A stretch of 58,037 nucleotides of DNA from an uncultured Oscillospiraceae bacterium (GTDB taxonomy: Bacteria > Bacillota > Clostridia > Oscillospirales > Oscillospiraceae), in NCBI GenBank assembly GCA_947626085.1, contig CANQQU010000007.1:1-58037 (forward strand). The letters are read 5' to 3'. Positions 43,299 through 51,082 of the stretch are shown piece after piece; the stretch's first letter is position 1; each line of letters begins with the position of its first letter. The notes beneath the pieces are model-generated. The model was given only the letters and a program-made list of their open reading frames with translations. It was not told where the DNA came from and ran no database searches. The position numbers and the translations under genes were made by a program.

Positions 43299-45782
43299 TC
43301 ATACCTGGGGCGCTTCGGGGCCGCAATCCAGGGTGACGCCGCTTACCTCCGCCGGACGGTTTCCCTGATCCCAGAAGCCGATGGAATAGCGCAGCAGGAC
43401 CCGCAGCTCCGTTCCAGCCAGGCATCCGATCTCCGCGGAGTACTCCTTTTCGCCGCATTCGACGAACAGCGCCTCCTGTTCCGTGAGCTTCAGGTGTTCC
43501 AGAAGCGCCGGCACGTCCACACCGCAGTGTTTGAGCGCTTCGGTGGCGTTTTCATTGACATATCCCGGCGCGGGGCGCAGGACCCGGGCCTGGCGGTGGG
43601 GGCTGTCCCCAAAGCCCGTGGCGTCGTAGGAGACCGTCTCGCCGCTCAACTGGATGCCTTGCACGGGCACAAGCAGTATACCGGTTGGGGCGAAGGTAAT
43701 CGCCGCTCCTTCGGGAAGCGCCCGGAGATTCACGACCACCGCCGACGCCCAGCCGCACCGGAAGCTCTCCACCGGCGCGCAGGAGCGGTCCTTTCGGAGA
43801 TTCGGATAGGCATACGCCCAGTATGCCACGCCCCGGCTATAGCGGGCCTCCGCCAGCCGGAGCCCCAGACGGGAAAGCTGGGTCTCCGTCCCGTTCATAA
43901 GCGTCTTGTACATGCCCTGGGCCGTGAGCGTGTCGGCTTGCTCCACCGCCGTGAAAAATTTTTCCATCTGCCGGTCATAGACCTGGTCCGTCAGCCCCTC
44001 CCCGGCGGGCACGCCAAAAAAGTCGTGAAGGGCCTTCTCGGCGTACTTATTTCCCGCCCGGGCGGCCTTTTCCAGCCACGCCCGGCCCGCTTGCGGGTCC
44101 TTTCCGCAGCCGATGCCGTTTGCGAGCAGGACGCCCACATTGCTCATGGCGTTGATATTCCCGGCCTGGGCGGCCTTCATGAACCACCGGAAGGACGCCG
44201 CCATGTCCGGCTGTAAAGGCGCCTCGTCCCAGGGCATCATCAGGCTGGCGAGGCTCGGAACGCCGTGGAAGCGCTTGTGAAAATAGAGATTGCCCACGGC
44301 AAACATGGCGTCCCCGCTGCCCTGATCCGCGGCGCGCTTATAGAATTTGAACGCCTGCTCCAGCCGGCCCTCCTGCTCCAATTCCAGTCCGCGCCGGATA
44401 TTTTGGAGCGTCCCGGCCTTGGCCACCGCGTCGTGGGCCCTGGCGAAGCGGTCCTGGACGTCATAGTCGTTTCTGTCGATGATGGTGTAGCTGTGCAGGC
44501 ACGCCGCCCCCGGCACGGGCCGCAGGTCCCGGTCCAGATACCACCAGTCGTAAAGCGGCTCCCGGTTGAAGTCGTCCGCGTCCGGGCCGTCCTCGCGCAC
44601 AAAGGCGGAAACCTCCACCACCCCGTCGGCGTCCAGTTCCCATAAGTTGTACACCCTTTCGGGTTCAAAGAAGAAGAACCCCAGGGCGTTCAGCGTGGAG
44701 CCCCGGGGGAAGCCACACAGGGTTTCCGTCAGGCAGGCGGCGGGCAGCTGCTCTCCCGGCGACGCCTTGACGTAGCGCTCCAGCCATTGACGCTGGGTCT
44801 CGCTGCCGTTTTCCCAGGCCCGGTATCTCCAAAAATTGGCGGCGGCGGGATAAAAGGCCTCCTCCGGCGCGGCCTTGCTCTTCTCCTCAAAGAAAGCGAC
44901 CATCCGCTCCATGGCGCCGGCGTTCCCGGAGACGCATTCCTCCGCCAGGGCACGGAACGCCGGACTTTCCCAGTACCGGTCGCTGTCAGGCGGGGCGCAT
45001 CTGACGGGCAACAGGAAGTACGTCCCCCTTGCCTGCAGATTGAACATGGCCTGGCGGATGGGGTCCTCTCCCTTGAAGTAGACATCTTTCAGCTCCTTGC
45101 AGTCAAAAAACGCGGTTTCCGCCAGCGCCTCCAGATATTTGGGGAGCGATACCGACGTGATCCCGCATCTATAAAAGGCCGAAGGGTCGATGCGCTCCAA
45201 AGATTGTGGAAAATGGACCTTCTTGAGGCCGGGAAGAAACGAAAAGGCATCGGTCCCAATACACCGCACCCCCTCCGGCACGGTGAACTCCGTCCCCGCC
45301 GCCGAGGCCGGGCAGTAGAGCAGCGTGTCGCCGGAGGCGGTTCGCACCGGCTCTACAATGCCGCTGCCCGTGAACGCCGAGCCGCTGACGTCTCGCGCGC
45401 TGTCCGGGATGACGATGCGCTTTAGCTTTTTGCACCCGTCGAAGGCGTTATTTTCGATCCGCCTGAGCCCCTCGCAAAGCGTCACGCTTTCCAGATTCTC
45501 ACAGCCGGCGAAAGCCTTCCCTCCGATGGTCCGCACCGACGCCGGGACGGATACGGACACCAGCTCCCGCCGTCCCTGCAGCACCCCCCGGAGGAGCCTT
45601 TTGGTGCCCGCCGGCACGTCATAGTGCTTCACGACCGAGTCCGGCGCCGTAAATTCCGGCTTTTTCTCCTGTTTCGGCGCCGTAAATTCCGGATTTCCCT
45701 CCGCAGACCCGGTTTCCGGGTGTTGATTCTGCGGGTTTTTATTGCGTTTGTTCAGCCAATAATTCAAAAAATCAGTGATCAT
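43299..45782 (-). CDS. Large cytoplasmic protein with BspA-type LRRs and Sel1 repeats
   Basis: 827 residues, no signal peptide or membrane segment. A short duplicated (N/K)PEFTAP stretch (about 30-46) precedes leucine-rich repeats of the BspA/LRR_5 kind (about 55-260: VSVPASVRTIGGKAF, LRRIENNAF, CIGTDAF, LERIDPSAF). A helical middle part leads to Sel1-like repeats (about 465-600: AFKFYKRAADQGSGDAM, WFMKAAQAGNINAM, WLEKAARAGNKYA). The last 200 residues are unrecognised. The same LRR type appears outside the cell in kinases 2 and 3, 10 kb away. The combination in one intracellular protein suggests a scaffold for protein contacts. 24 bases downstream of the HD hydrolase gene, so probably co-transcribed. 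Confidence 0.85.
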   Translation of the reverse strand: MITDFLNYWLNKRNKNPQNQHPETGSAEGNPEFTAPKQEKKPEFTAPDSVVKHYDVPAGTKRLLRGVLQGRRELVSVSVPASVRTIGGKAFAGCENLESVTLCEGLRRIENNAFDGCKKLKRIVIPDSARDVSGSAFTGSGIVEPVRTASGDTLLYCPASAAGTEFTVPEGVRCIGTDAFSFLPGLKKVHFPQSLERIDPSAFYRCGITSVSLPKYLEALAETAFFDCKELKDVYFKGEDPIRQAMFNLQARGTYFLLPVRCAPPDSDRYWESPAFRALAEECVSGNAGAMERMVAFFEEKSKAAPEEAFYPAAANFWRYRAWENGSETQRQWLERYVKASPGEQLPAACLTETLCGFPRGSTLNALGFFFFEPERVYNLWELDADGVVEVSAFVREDGPDADDFNREPLYDWWYLDRDLRPVPGAACLHSYTIIDRNDYDVQDRFARAHDAVAKAGTLQNIRRGLELEQEGRLEQAFKFYKRAADQGSGDAMFAVGNLYFHKRFHGVPSLASLMMPWDEAPLQPDMAASFRWFMKAAQAGNINAMSNVGVLLANGIGCGKDPQAGRAWLEKAARAGNKYAEKALHDFFGVPAGEGLTDQVYDRQMEKFFTAVEQADTLTAQGMYKTLMNGTETQLSRLGLRLAEARYSRGVAYWAYAYPNLRKDRSCAPVESFRCGWASAVVVNLRALPEGAAITFAPTGILLVPVQGIQLSGETVSYDATGFGDSPHRQARVLRPAPGYVNENATEALKHCGVDVPALLEHLKLTEQEALFVECGEKEYSAEIGCLAGTELRVLLRYSIGFWDQGNRPAEVSGVTLDCGPEAPQV

Positions 45783-45806
45783 GGGTCTTTACCTCCAAGG
45801 TATTGT

Positions 45807-46472
45807 TCAATCCGACGGCCGCCCGTCTTTTCCGTCCGAGGCCGGCTTCTCCTTGGGCCGGTACACCAGCATGGCGGCCTCGATGGAATCCACCACGCTG
45901 ACCATGTGATACTTGAGGGCGAAGAGGATATCCGAATACTCCGGGTACCGGGCCTTTGCCTTTTTGAGCAGGGGGAGGACGAAATGGCGGGTCTCCTCGA
46001 TGTACGCCCGCAGCTTCTCCTCGGAAAAGGTCCCGGCCATGCTGGAGACGTTGTGACAGCGGTCAATGATCTTCGTAATGGACGCCTCCCGGCACTCCGC
46101 GATGGCGTTATAATAGCGAATTTTGGCGATCTCCTTGGTCTCGCCGTCCCGAATGTCGAAGGTCAGGAGCCGCACGATGTTTTTGATCGTCTCATTGACC
46201 GGAAGCTCCGCGAGGCCCACGCCGCAGTCCTCGCAGACATCGTGCAGGAGCGTAGCGGCGATGATCCCGTCGTCCCGGATGCCCAGGCTCAGGGCGTTGC
46301 AGGCCATGGTCAGGGGGTGGATGATGTACGGTTCGCCGCTTTTGCGGAACTGCCCCGTGTGCTTTTCCCTGGCGAAGCCCAACGCCCGTGTGGTTTCCGG
46401 CATGTTGGCTCCGGCGGCGAAGCCCCGGATATAGGTGTACATTTTCTCTGCGTTGAAGATGGATTTTGACAT
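45807..46472 (-). CDS. Small SpoT-like HD hydrolase
   Basis: 221 residues, one HD domain of the RelA/SpoT hydrolase type. AREKHTGQFRKSGEPYIIHP, the metal-binding pair in LLHDVCEDCG and the later IDRCHNV match the ppGpp hydrolase signature. No synthetase, TGS or ACT domain follows, so it resembles the small alarmone hydrolases (Mesh1-like). An activity on ppGpp or on other nucleotides is inferred. The ATG at 46472 is chosen for its AAAGGAG and because the open frame further upstream runs through tRNA-Leu. It precedes the LRR/Sel1 gene in one unit. Confidence 0.85.
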   Translation of the reverse strand: MSKSIFNAEKMYTYIRGFAAGANMPETTRALGFAREKHTGQFRKSGEPYIIHPLTMACNALSLGIRDDGIIAATLLHDVCEDCGVGLAELPVNETIKNIVRLLTFDIRDGETKEIAKIRYYNAIAECREASITKIIDRCHNVSSMAGTFSEEKLRAYIEETRHFVLPLLKKAKARYPEYSDILFALKYHMVSVVDSIEAAMLVYRPKEKPASDGKDGRPSD

Positions 46473-46604
46473 ATCGGAATACGCTCCTTTCGATCCAGGG
46501 CCGGGAAACACGGCCCGAAAACCCGTCAATTTCTCGCCTGAGCAAAGGCGGTCACGGGGAAGGATTTTGGACGCTTGATCCTGGGCGGGCGGGCCCGCCG
46601 GTTT

Positions 46605-46645
46605 TTGAAAAAAGTCGGAGCGAACGATCGAAAGTCCGCTCCGAC
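46605..46645 (-). terminator. Terminator of tRNA-Leu
   Basis: On the minus strand GTCGGAGCG ... CGCTCCGAC then TTTTTTC, beginning two bases after the tRNA CCA end. Confidence 0.85.
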
Positions 46646-46646
46646 G

Positions 46647-46730
46647 TGGTGCGGGCAACAGGATTCGAACCTGCACGCCATTGGCAGTGGAACCTAAATC
46701 CACCGAGTCTACCAATTCCACCATGCCCGC
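46647..46730 (-). tRNA. tRNA-Leu (anticodon UAG)
   Basis: 84 bases with encoded CCA. The acceptor stem GCGGGCA pairs with TGCCCGC. The anticodon stem GGTGGA/TCCACT holds the loop TTTAGGT, giving UAG. A long variable arm (GCC-AAT-GGC) marks a class II tRNA, and the T-arm reads CAGGTTCGAATCCTG. A promoter lies at 46773-46801 on the minus strand. Confidence 0.95.
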
Positions 46731-46772
46731 GTGACCGGGTGGCCCAGGATGTGCCGGGCCTCCGTCAACATG

Positions 46773-46801
46773 ATTTTACCATGGCGGCAAACCGTTGTCA
46801 A
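46773..46801 (-). promoter_or_regulatory. tRNA-Leu promoter
   Basis: The minus strand reads TTGACA (46801-46796), 17 bases, TAAAAT (46778-46773). Confidence 0.7.
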
Positions 46802-46843
46802 CGCCGGGACAGTAGCAAAATTGCCAAAAAAGCGGCGGAGGCA

Positions 46844-46872
46844 TTGCAACCGACGGGAAGATTTGATAGAAT
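46844..46872 (+). promoter_or_regulatory. murI operon promoter
   Basis: TTGCAA (46844-46849), 17 bases, TAGAAT (46867-46872). Expected start near 46879. Confidence 0.6.
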
Positions 46873-46880
46873 AAGGGCAA

Positions 46881-46910
46881 AGGTGACGTGGGTTCGATTC
46901 CCGTCACCTA
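46881..46910 (+). other. tRNA T-arm-like hairpin at the start of the murI leader
   Basis: GGTGAC-GT-GGG-TTCGATT-CCC-GTCACC: the loop is exactly a tRNA T-loop (TTCGATT) on a GGG/CCC stem with an extended outer stem. No 5' half of a tRNA precedes it. It may be a tRNA relic, a recombination scar next to tRNA-Leu or a leader hairpin. Confidence 0.45.
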
Positions 46911-46934
46911 AGTTTCAGAAACCGGAGGTTCACC

Positions 46935-47699
46935 GTGAAAGAGCGATATATTGCCGTGTTTGACTCCGGGCTGGGAGGAATCAGCGTGCTGCGGAGCCTG
47001 CTCTCGGCGCTGCCCCAGGAGCGGTATCTATACTATGGCGACTCCGCCAACGCCCCCTACGGGGGCCGGCCCACCCAGGAGGCCCGGGCCCTGACCCTGG
47101 CCGCGGCGGCGGAGCTGGCAGGGCGGGGGATCAAGGCCCTGGTGGTGGCCTGCAACACCGCCACCGCCGCCGCCATTGCCGATCTGCGGGAAATCTACCC
47201 CGATCTGATCGTGGTGGGCATGGAGCCGGCCTTGAAGCCTGCCGTGGACCGGTTCCCCGGCGGGCGCATTGGCGTGATGGCCACGGAGCTGACGCTGCGG
47301 GAGGAAAAATTCGCCGGCCTTCTGGACCGGGTGGGCACAGGATGCCAGGTCTATCCCATCTCCGCGCCCGGGCTGGTGGAGCTGGTGGAGGCGGGCCTGG
47401 GGGAATCGGCGGCGGCGGAGGAACTGCTGCGGCCCATTTTGGCGCCCTACGCCGGGAAACTGGACGCCCTGGTGCTGGGCTGCACCCACTTTCCCTTTGC
47501 CGCCGGGGTGATCGGCAGGCTGCTGCCCGGAACGGCCCTGTTTGACGGGGGTGCCGGCACCGCCCATCAGACCCGGCGGCGGCTGGAGGCGGCGGGACTG
47601 CTGTGGGACGGGCCCGGCCAGGTGATTTTTGAGAACAGCGACCCCTCCCCGGAGCGGCTGGCCCTGTGCGCCCGGCTGCTGGGGACGGCGGGCGCATAA
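46935..47699 (+). CDS. murI: Glutamate racemase
   Basis: 254-residue cofactor-independent racemase that makes D-glutamate for peptidoglycan. Both catalytic cysteine segments are present: VVACNTATA and VLGCTHFPF. FDSGLGG at the N-terminus and YYGDSANAPYG are also typical. The start is GTG at 46935, following GGAGG at 6 bases. First gene of a six-gene operon; udk follows after 11 bases. Confidence 0.95.
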   Translation: MKERYIAVFDSGLGGISVLRSLLSALPQERYLYYGDSANAPYGGRPTQEARALTLAAAAELAGRGIKALVVACNTATAAAIADLREIYPDLIVVGMEPALKPAVDRFPGGRIGVMATELTLREEKFAGLLDRVGTGCQVYPISAPGLVELVEAGLGESAAAEELLRPILAPYAGKLDALVLGCTHFPFAAGVIGRLLPGTALFDGGAGTAHQTRRRLEAAGLLWDGPGQVIFENSDPSPERLALCARLLGTAGA

Positions 47700-47710
47700 A
47701 GGAGGGCACT

Positions 47711-48343
47711 ATGGAGGATATTCTGGTCATCGGCATTGCCGGGGGCAGCGGCAGCGGCAAGACCACCCTGATGAAAAACATCATCCAGCGGTTTGGCCGC
47801 TCCGTCACGGTACTCAGCCACGATAATTACTACAAGCGCCACGACGACCTGACCTACGAGGAGCGCTGCAAGCTCAACTACGACGAGCCCGCCGCCTTCG
47901 ATACGGACCTGATGGTGCGCCAGCTCCAGCAGCTCCGCCAGGGGACGCCCATCGACTGCCCGGTGTACGATTTCACCGTCCACAACCGGAGCCAGGAGAC
48001 CATCCACATCGTCCCGGAGCCGGTGATCATCGTGGAGGGGATCCTGATTTTCGAGAACCAGGCCCTCCGAGACCTGATGGACGTGCGAATTTTCGTGGAC
48101 ACCGACGCGGATATCCGCCTGTGCCGCCGGATCAAGCGGGACGTGAACAAGCGGGGCCGGACTTTGGAGTCGGTGCTGGAGCAGTACCAGCAGACCGTCA
48201 AGCCCATGCACGAAAAATATGTGGAGCCCAGCAAAAAATACGCCAATCTGGTGGTCCCCGAGGGCGGGAAAAACTATGTGGCGCTGGACATGATCCTGGG
48301 CCGCATCCAGCGGCACCTGGACGGAGCGGCGGCGCCGGTATGA
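47711..48343 (+). CDS. udk: Uridine kinase
   Basis: 210-residue nucleoside kinase phosphorylating uridine/cytidine (pyrimidine salvage). P-loop GGSGSGKTT, SHDNYYK, YDEPAAFDTDL and the lid RDVNKRGR are characteristic. The ATG at 47711 follows AAAGGAGGG. The stop codon overlaps the next start (ATGA). Confidence 0.95.
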   Translation: MEDILVIGIAGGSGSGKTTLMKNIIQRFGRSVTVLSHDNYYKRHDDLTYEERCKLNYDEPAAFDTDLMVRQLQQLRQGTPIDCPVYDFTVHNRSQETIHIVPEPVIIVEGILIFENQALRDLMDVRIFVDTDADIRLCRRIKRDVNKRGRTLESVLEQYQQTVKPMHEKYVEPSKKYANLVVPEGGKNYVALDMILGRIQRHLDGAAAPV

Positions 48344-48966
48344 AAGCCGAATCGCTGATCTTCGACATTGACGGCACTCTGTGGGACACCCGAGCCGTCC
48401 TGGCCGAGGGATACAATCTCCAGCTCACCGCCGAGGGGCGGGAGGCGCTGCTGGTAAGCCCGGAGGAGCTGCGGTCCCTCTTCGGCATGGTGGACCGGGA
48501 CATTGCCGACCGGCTCTTTCCCGGCCTTCCGGCGGCGGAGCGGTATGCTCTGATGCACCGGTGCATGGCCTCCGGCGGACGGCTTCTCCGGCAGCGGGGG
48601 TGCCCGGGTTATCCCGGCGTGGTGGAGACGCTGCGGGTCCTGGCCAGGAGCCACCGGCTGTTCATCGTGAGCAACAGCGAGGAGGGCTATCCCGAACAGT
48701 GCCTGGCGGCCCTGGGGGTAGAGGAGCTGTTTCAGGGCACGCTGTGCTACGGCCAGACCCGGACCCCCAAGGGCCAAACGATCCAGATTCTGATGGAGCG
48801 CCACGGAATCCGGGAGGGCGTGTACATTGGCGACACCGACTCCGACCGCCAGGCGGCCAGGGAGGCGGGCATTCCCTTCATCTGGGCGGCCTACGGCTTT
48901 GGCGTCCCGGCGGAATTTGACGGGAAAATCGAGAAATTTGAGGATCTGATTCCTCTGTTAAAATAA
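48340..48966 (+). CDS. HAD-family phosphatase (phosphoglycolate phosphatase-like)
   Basis: 208-residue HAD hydrolase: motif I FDIDGTLWDT (both Asp), motif II IVSNSEE, the motif III lysine in TPKGQT, and motif IV GDTDSDRQAA. A helical cap lies between motifs I and II, as in phosphoglycolate and pyrophosphatase-like members. Its start overlaps the udk stop by four bases. Substrate unknown. Its place next to DUF89 and YhcH genes suggests sugar-phosphate or nucleotide clean-up. Confidence 0.9.
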   Translation: MKAESLIFDIDGTLWDTRAVLAEGYNLQLTAEGREALLVSPEELRSLFGMVDRDIADRLFPGLPAAERYALMHRCMASGGRLLRQRGCPGYPGVVETLRVLARSHRLFIVSNSEEGYPEQCLAALGVEELFQGTLCYGQTRTPKGQTIQILMERHGIREGVYIGDTDSDRQAAREAGIPFIWAAYGFGVPAEFDGKIEKFEDLIPLLK

Positions 48967-48984
48967 GGAAAGGATGGGTTATTT

Positions 48985-49425
48985 ATGATCGTTTGCCCGT
49001 GGAAGGACCTGGGGCGGTACGCCCCCATTATCCCCGGCCTGGAGGAGGCCATGGCGCTGGTGGCGGGGCTGGAAAGCCTGGAGCCCGCCACCTATCCCCT
49101 GTCAAACGGCGGCCGGATCATGGTGCAGAAGGGCACCACCAAGGACGCCGCTACCCAGGATCTGGAGGTACACCACAACTATCTGGACATTCAGTACATC
49201 TTTGAGGGCATGGAGACCGTGGGCTGGGCCCCCACCGAGACCCTGACCCCCGCCGGGGAATTCAACACCGTCAAGGACAAGGGGATGTTCTCCGGCCACT
49301 GCGACTTCATGGACATCCGCGCGGGCTACTGCTATGTGGTCTACCCCGAGGACGCCCATATGCCCAGCGTCCATCTGGACCAGCCCCATGACTACCGGAA
49401 GATCGTGGTCAAGCTGAAGGTATGA
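48985..49425 (+). CDS. YhcH/YjgK/YiaL-family protein (DUF386)
   Basis: 146-residue cupin-like protein of the family that includes sialic-acid related YhcH and the EbgC beta-galactosidase subunit. DLEVHHNYLDIQYIFEG carries the conserved metal-site His and Asp/Gln residues, with a later FPEDAHMP-like YPEDAHMPSVH segment. Probably binds a metal and acts as a sugar anomerase or isomerase helper. The stop overlaps the DUF89 start. Confidence 0.88.
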   Translation: MIVCPWKDLGRYAPIIPGLEEAMALVAGLESLEPATYPLSNGGRIMVQKGTTKDAATQDLEVHHNYLDIQYIFEGMETVGWAPTETLTPAGEFNTVKDKGMFSGHCDFMDIRAGYCYVVYPEDAHMPSVHLDQPHDYRKIVVKLKV

Positions 49426-50294
49426 GCGTCCCTGTGGATACCGCCTGCCTGGAGTGCCTCCTTGGGCGGCACCTCCAGGCGGCCCGGGAGCTGGGCACCG
49501 AGGAGCAGGCCACGGCCTTTGCCAAGGATCTGATGGCGCTGCTGGCCACCGCTCCGGCGGAGGCCAGCTCCCCCTGGTTCGGGCCGGGGATCGCGGCGCT
49601 TTTTGACCGGCACTATCACCTGGGGCCGGACCGGTTCGCCAAGGAGAAGGCGGATTCCAACGCCTACGTCCTGGCCCGGCTGCCCAGGCTGCGGGCGCTG
49701 GTGACGGCGGCGGAGGACCCGGTGCTGGCGGGGCTGAAGCTGTCGATTTTGGGCAATTACCTGGATTTTTCCGCCCTCTATGGGGAGGTCCGGTTTGAAA
49801 AGCTGGACGAAATGCTCCGCTCCGCCCTGGATATGGAGTTGGACGGGGCCTGCTACGCCCGGTTTCTGACGGAGCTGGCGGGGGCGAAGGAGCTATTGTA
49901 TCTGACGGACAACGCCGGGGAGATCGGCTTTGACCGGGTGCTGGCGGAGGCGATTCAGGCCCGGTTCCCAGGGCTTGCCATCACCTTCTGCGTCCGGGGC
50001 GGCCCCGCCCAGAACGACGCCACCCGGGCCGACGCCGCCCAGGTGGGCATTCCCTTCCCGGTGATCGACAGCGGCAGCAATATCGCCGGCACCGTGCCGG
50101 AGCTATTGGGGGAGGAGGCGGCCGCCGCTTTCCGCCGGGCCGACGTGGTCCTGGCCAAGGGCCAGGGCAACGCCGAGACCTTGCTGGGCTGCGGCAGGAG
50201 GGTGTACTACGCCTTTCTGGTCAAGTGCGCCCGGTTTGTGAGGCGCTGCGGCGTGCCCAAGTTTACGCCGGTATTCTCGGACTGCCTGGATTGA
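49422..50294 (+). CDS. DUF89-family phosphatase (metabolite damage control)
   Basis: 290 residues of the DUF89/ARMT1 fold. The N-terminal CLECLLGRHLQAA helix, DNAGEIGFDRVL (metal-binding Asp and Asn) and the late KGQGNAETL match the family. Known members are metal-dependent phosphatases that destroy damaged sugar or cofactor phosphates. Placed between a YhcH and an acetyltransferase gene in a housekeeping operon. Substrate unknown. Confidence 0.88.
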   Translation: MSVPVDTACLECLLGRHLQAARELGTEEQATAFAKDLMALLATAPAEASSPWFGPGIAALFDRHYHLGPDRFAKEKADSNAYVLARLPRLRALVTAAEDPVLAGLKLSILGNYLDFSALYGEVRFEKLDEMLRSALDMELDGACYARFLTELAGAKELLYLTDNAGEIGFDRVLAEAIQARFPGLAITFCVRGGPAQNDATRADAAQVGIPFPVIDSGSNIAGTVPELLGEEAAAAFRRADVVLAKGQGNAETLLGCGRRVYYAFLVKCARFVRRCGVPKFTPVFSDCLD

Positions 50295-50328
50295 AGGGCC
50301 GCCGGGGAAAGAAAAAGGAGCAATCGAT

Positions 50329-50964
50329 ATGACGAACGGAGAGCGCCGGGACAAAGGCATGGTCTACATCGCCGACGAACAGGTCTTCGCGGAAATGGCG
50401 GCGTGCAAGAAAAAGCTGAAAAAGCTGAACGGCCTGGACCGGTGGGAATATGACCAGATCGCCCTGGCGGCGAAGGAGGTACTGCCTTACTCCCAGGGCG
50501 TCGCTGTGATCCCGCCGTTTTACTGCGAATATGGGACCCACATCCGTATCGGCAGGAATTTCTTCGCCAATTACAACTGCGTGCTGATCGACGTGGCGCC
50601 CATCGAGATCGGGGACGACTGCCTGTTCGGCCCCAATGTCTCCATCTATACGGCGGGGCATCCGGTCCACCCGGACACCAGAAAGAGCGGCTATGAATAC
50701 GGAAAACCGGTCTCTATCGGCAGCAACGTCTGGGTGGGCGGCAGCGTCACCATTCTGCCCGGGGTCCGGATCGGCAGCAATACGGTGATCGGGGCGGGCA
50801 GCGTGGTCACCTCGGACATTCCGGAGATGGTGGTGGCGGCGGGGAACCCCTGCAGGGCCCTCCGGCCCATCACGGAGGAGGACCGCCGCCGCGCATTTAA
50901 AAGGGAAGAGATCGACGATGAGGCGTGGCGGGAGATCCTTGCCACGCAAGACGGCGGACGGTAG
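50329..50964 (+). CDS. maa: Maltose/galactoside O-acetyltransferase family enzyme
   Basis: 211-residue left-handed beta-helix acetyltransferase of the NodL-LacA-Maa group. The N-terminal helix domain (about 10-60) is the mac domain. Hexapeptide repeats follow (IRIGRNFFANYNCV, IEIGDDCLFGPNV, VSIGSNVWVGG, GVRIGSNTVIGAGS), with the catalytic histidine in IYTAGHPVHP. Likely acetylates sugars as detoxification. Last gene of the murI operon, followed by two near-identical terminators. Confidence 0.92.
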   Translation: MTNGERRDKGMVYIADEQVFAEMAACKKKLKKLNGLDRWEYDQIALAAKEVLPYSQGVAVIPPFYCEYGTHIRIGRNFFANYNCVLIDVAPIEIGDDCLFGPNVSIYTAGHPVHPDTRKSGYEYGKPVSIGSNVWVGGSVTILPGVRIGSNTVIGAGSVVTSDIPEMVVAAGNPCRALRPITEEDRRRAFKREEIDDEAWREILATQDGGR

Positions 50965-50986
50965 TTCAGCCCACAGAAAAAGCACG

Positions 50987-51014
50987 CAAGAGCCGCTATT
51001 TTTGGCGGCTCTTG
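50987..51014 (+). terminator. First of two twin terminators after the murI operon
   Basis: CAAGAGCCGC-loop-GCGGCTCTTG. It shares its stem sequence with the second hairpin at 51040-51068. Confidence 0.7.
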
Positions 51015-51039
51015 ATGGTATCCGGGAACCATAAAAAAG

Positions 51040-51068
51040 CAAGAGCCGCTTTCCTTTAGCGGCTCTTG
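51040..51068. terminator. Second twin terminator, shared with rnfB
   Basis: CAAGAGCCGC-loop-GCGGCTCTTG, the same stem as at 50987. On the minus strand it is followed by TTTTTTAT, so it can serve rnfB, which ends at 51083. Confidence 0.75.
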
Positions 51069-51082
51069 TCTGCTGTTGGGTC

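Noticed and set aside
43299..45782. Surface-exposed BspA-type adhesin
   Set aside because: The protein has the LRR type but no signal peptide, membrane helix or sorting signal, and it contains Sel1 repeats.
46473..46724. N-terminal extension of the HD hydrolase
   Set aside because: The extra residues are translations of tRNA-Leu and its terminator.
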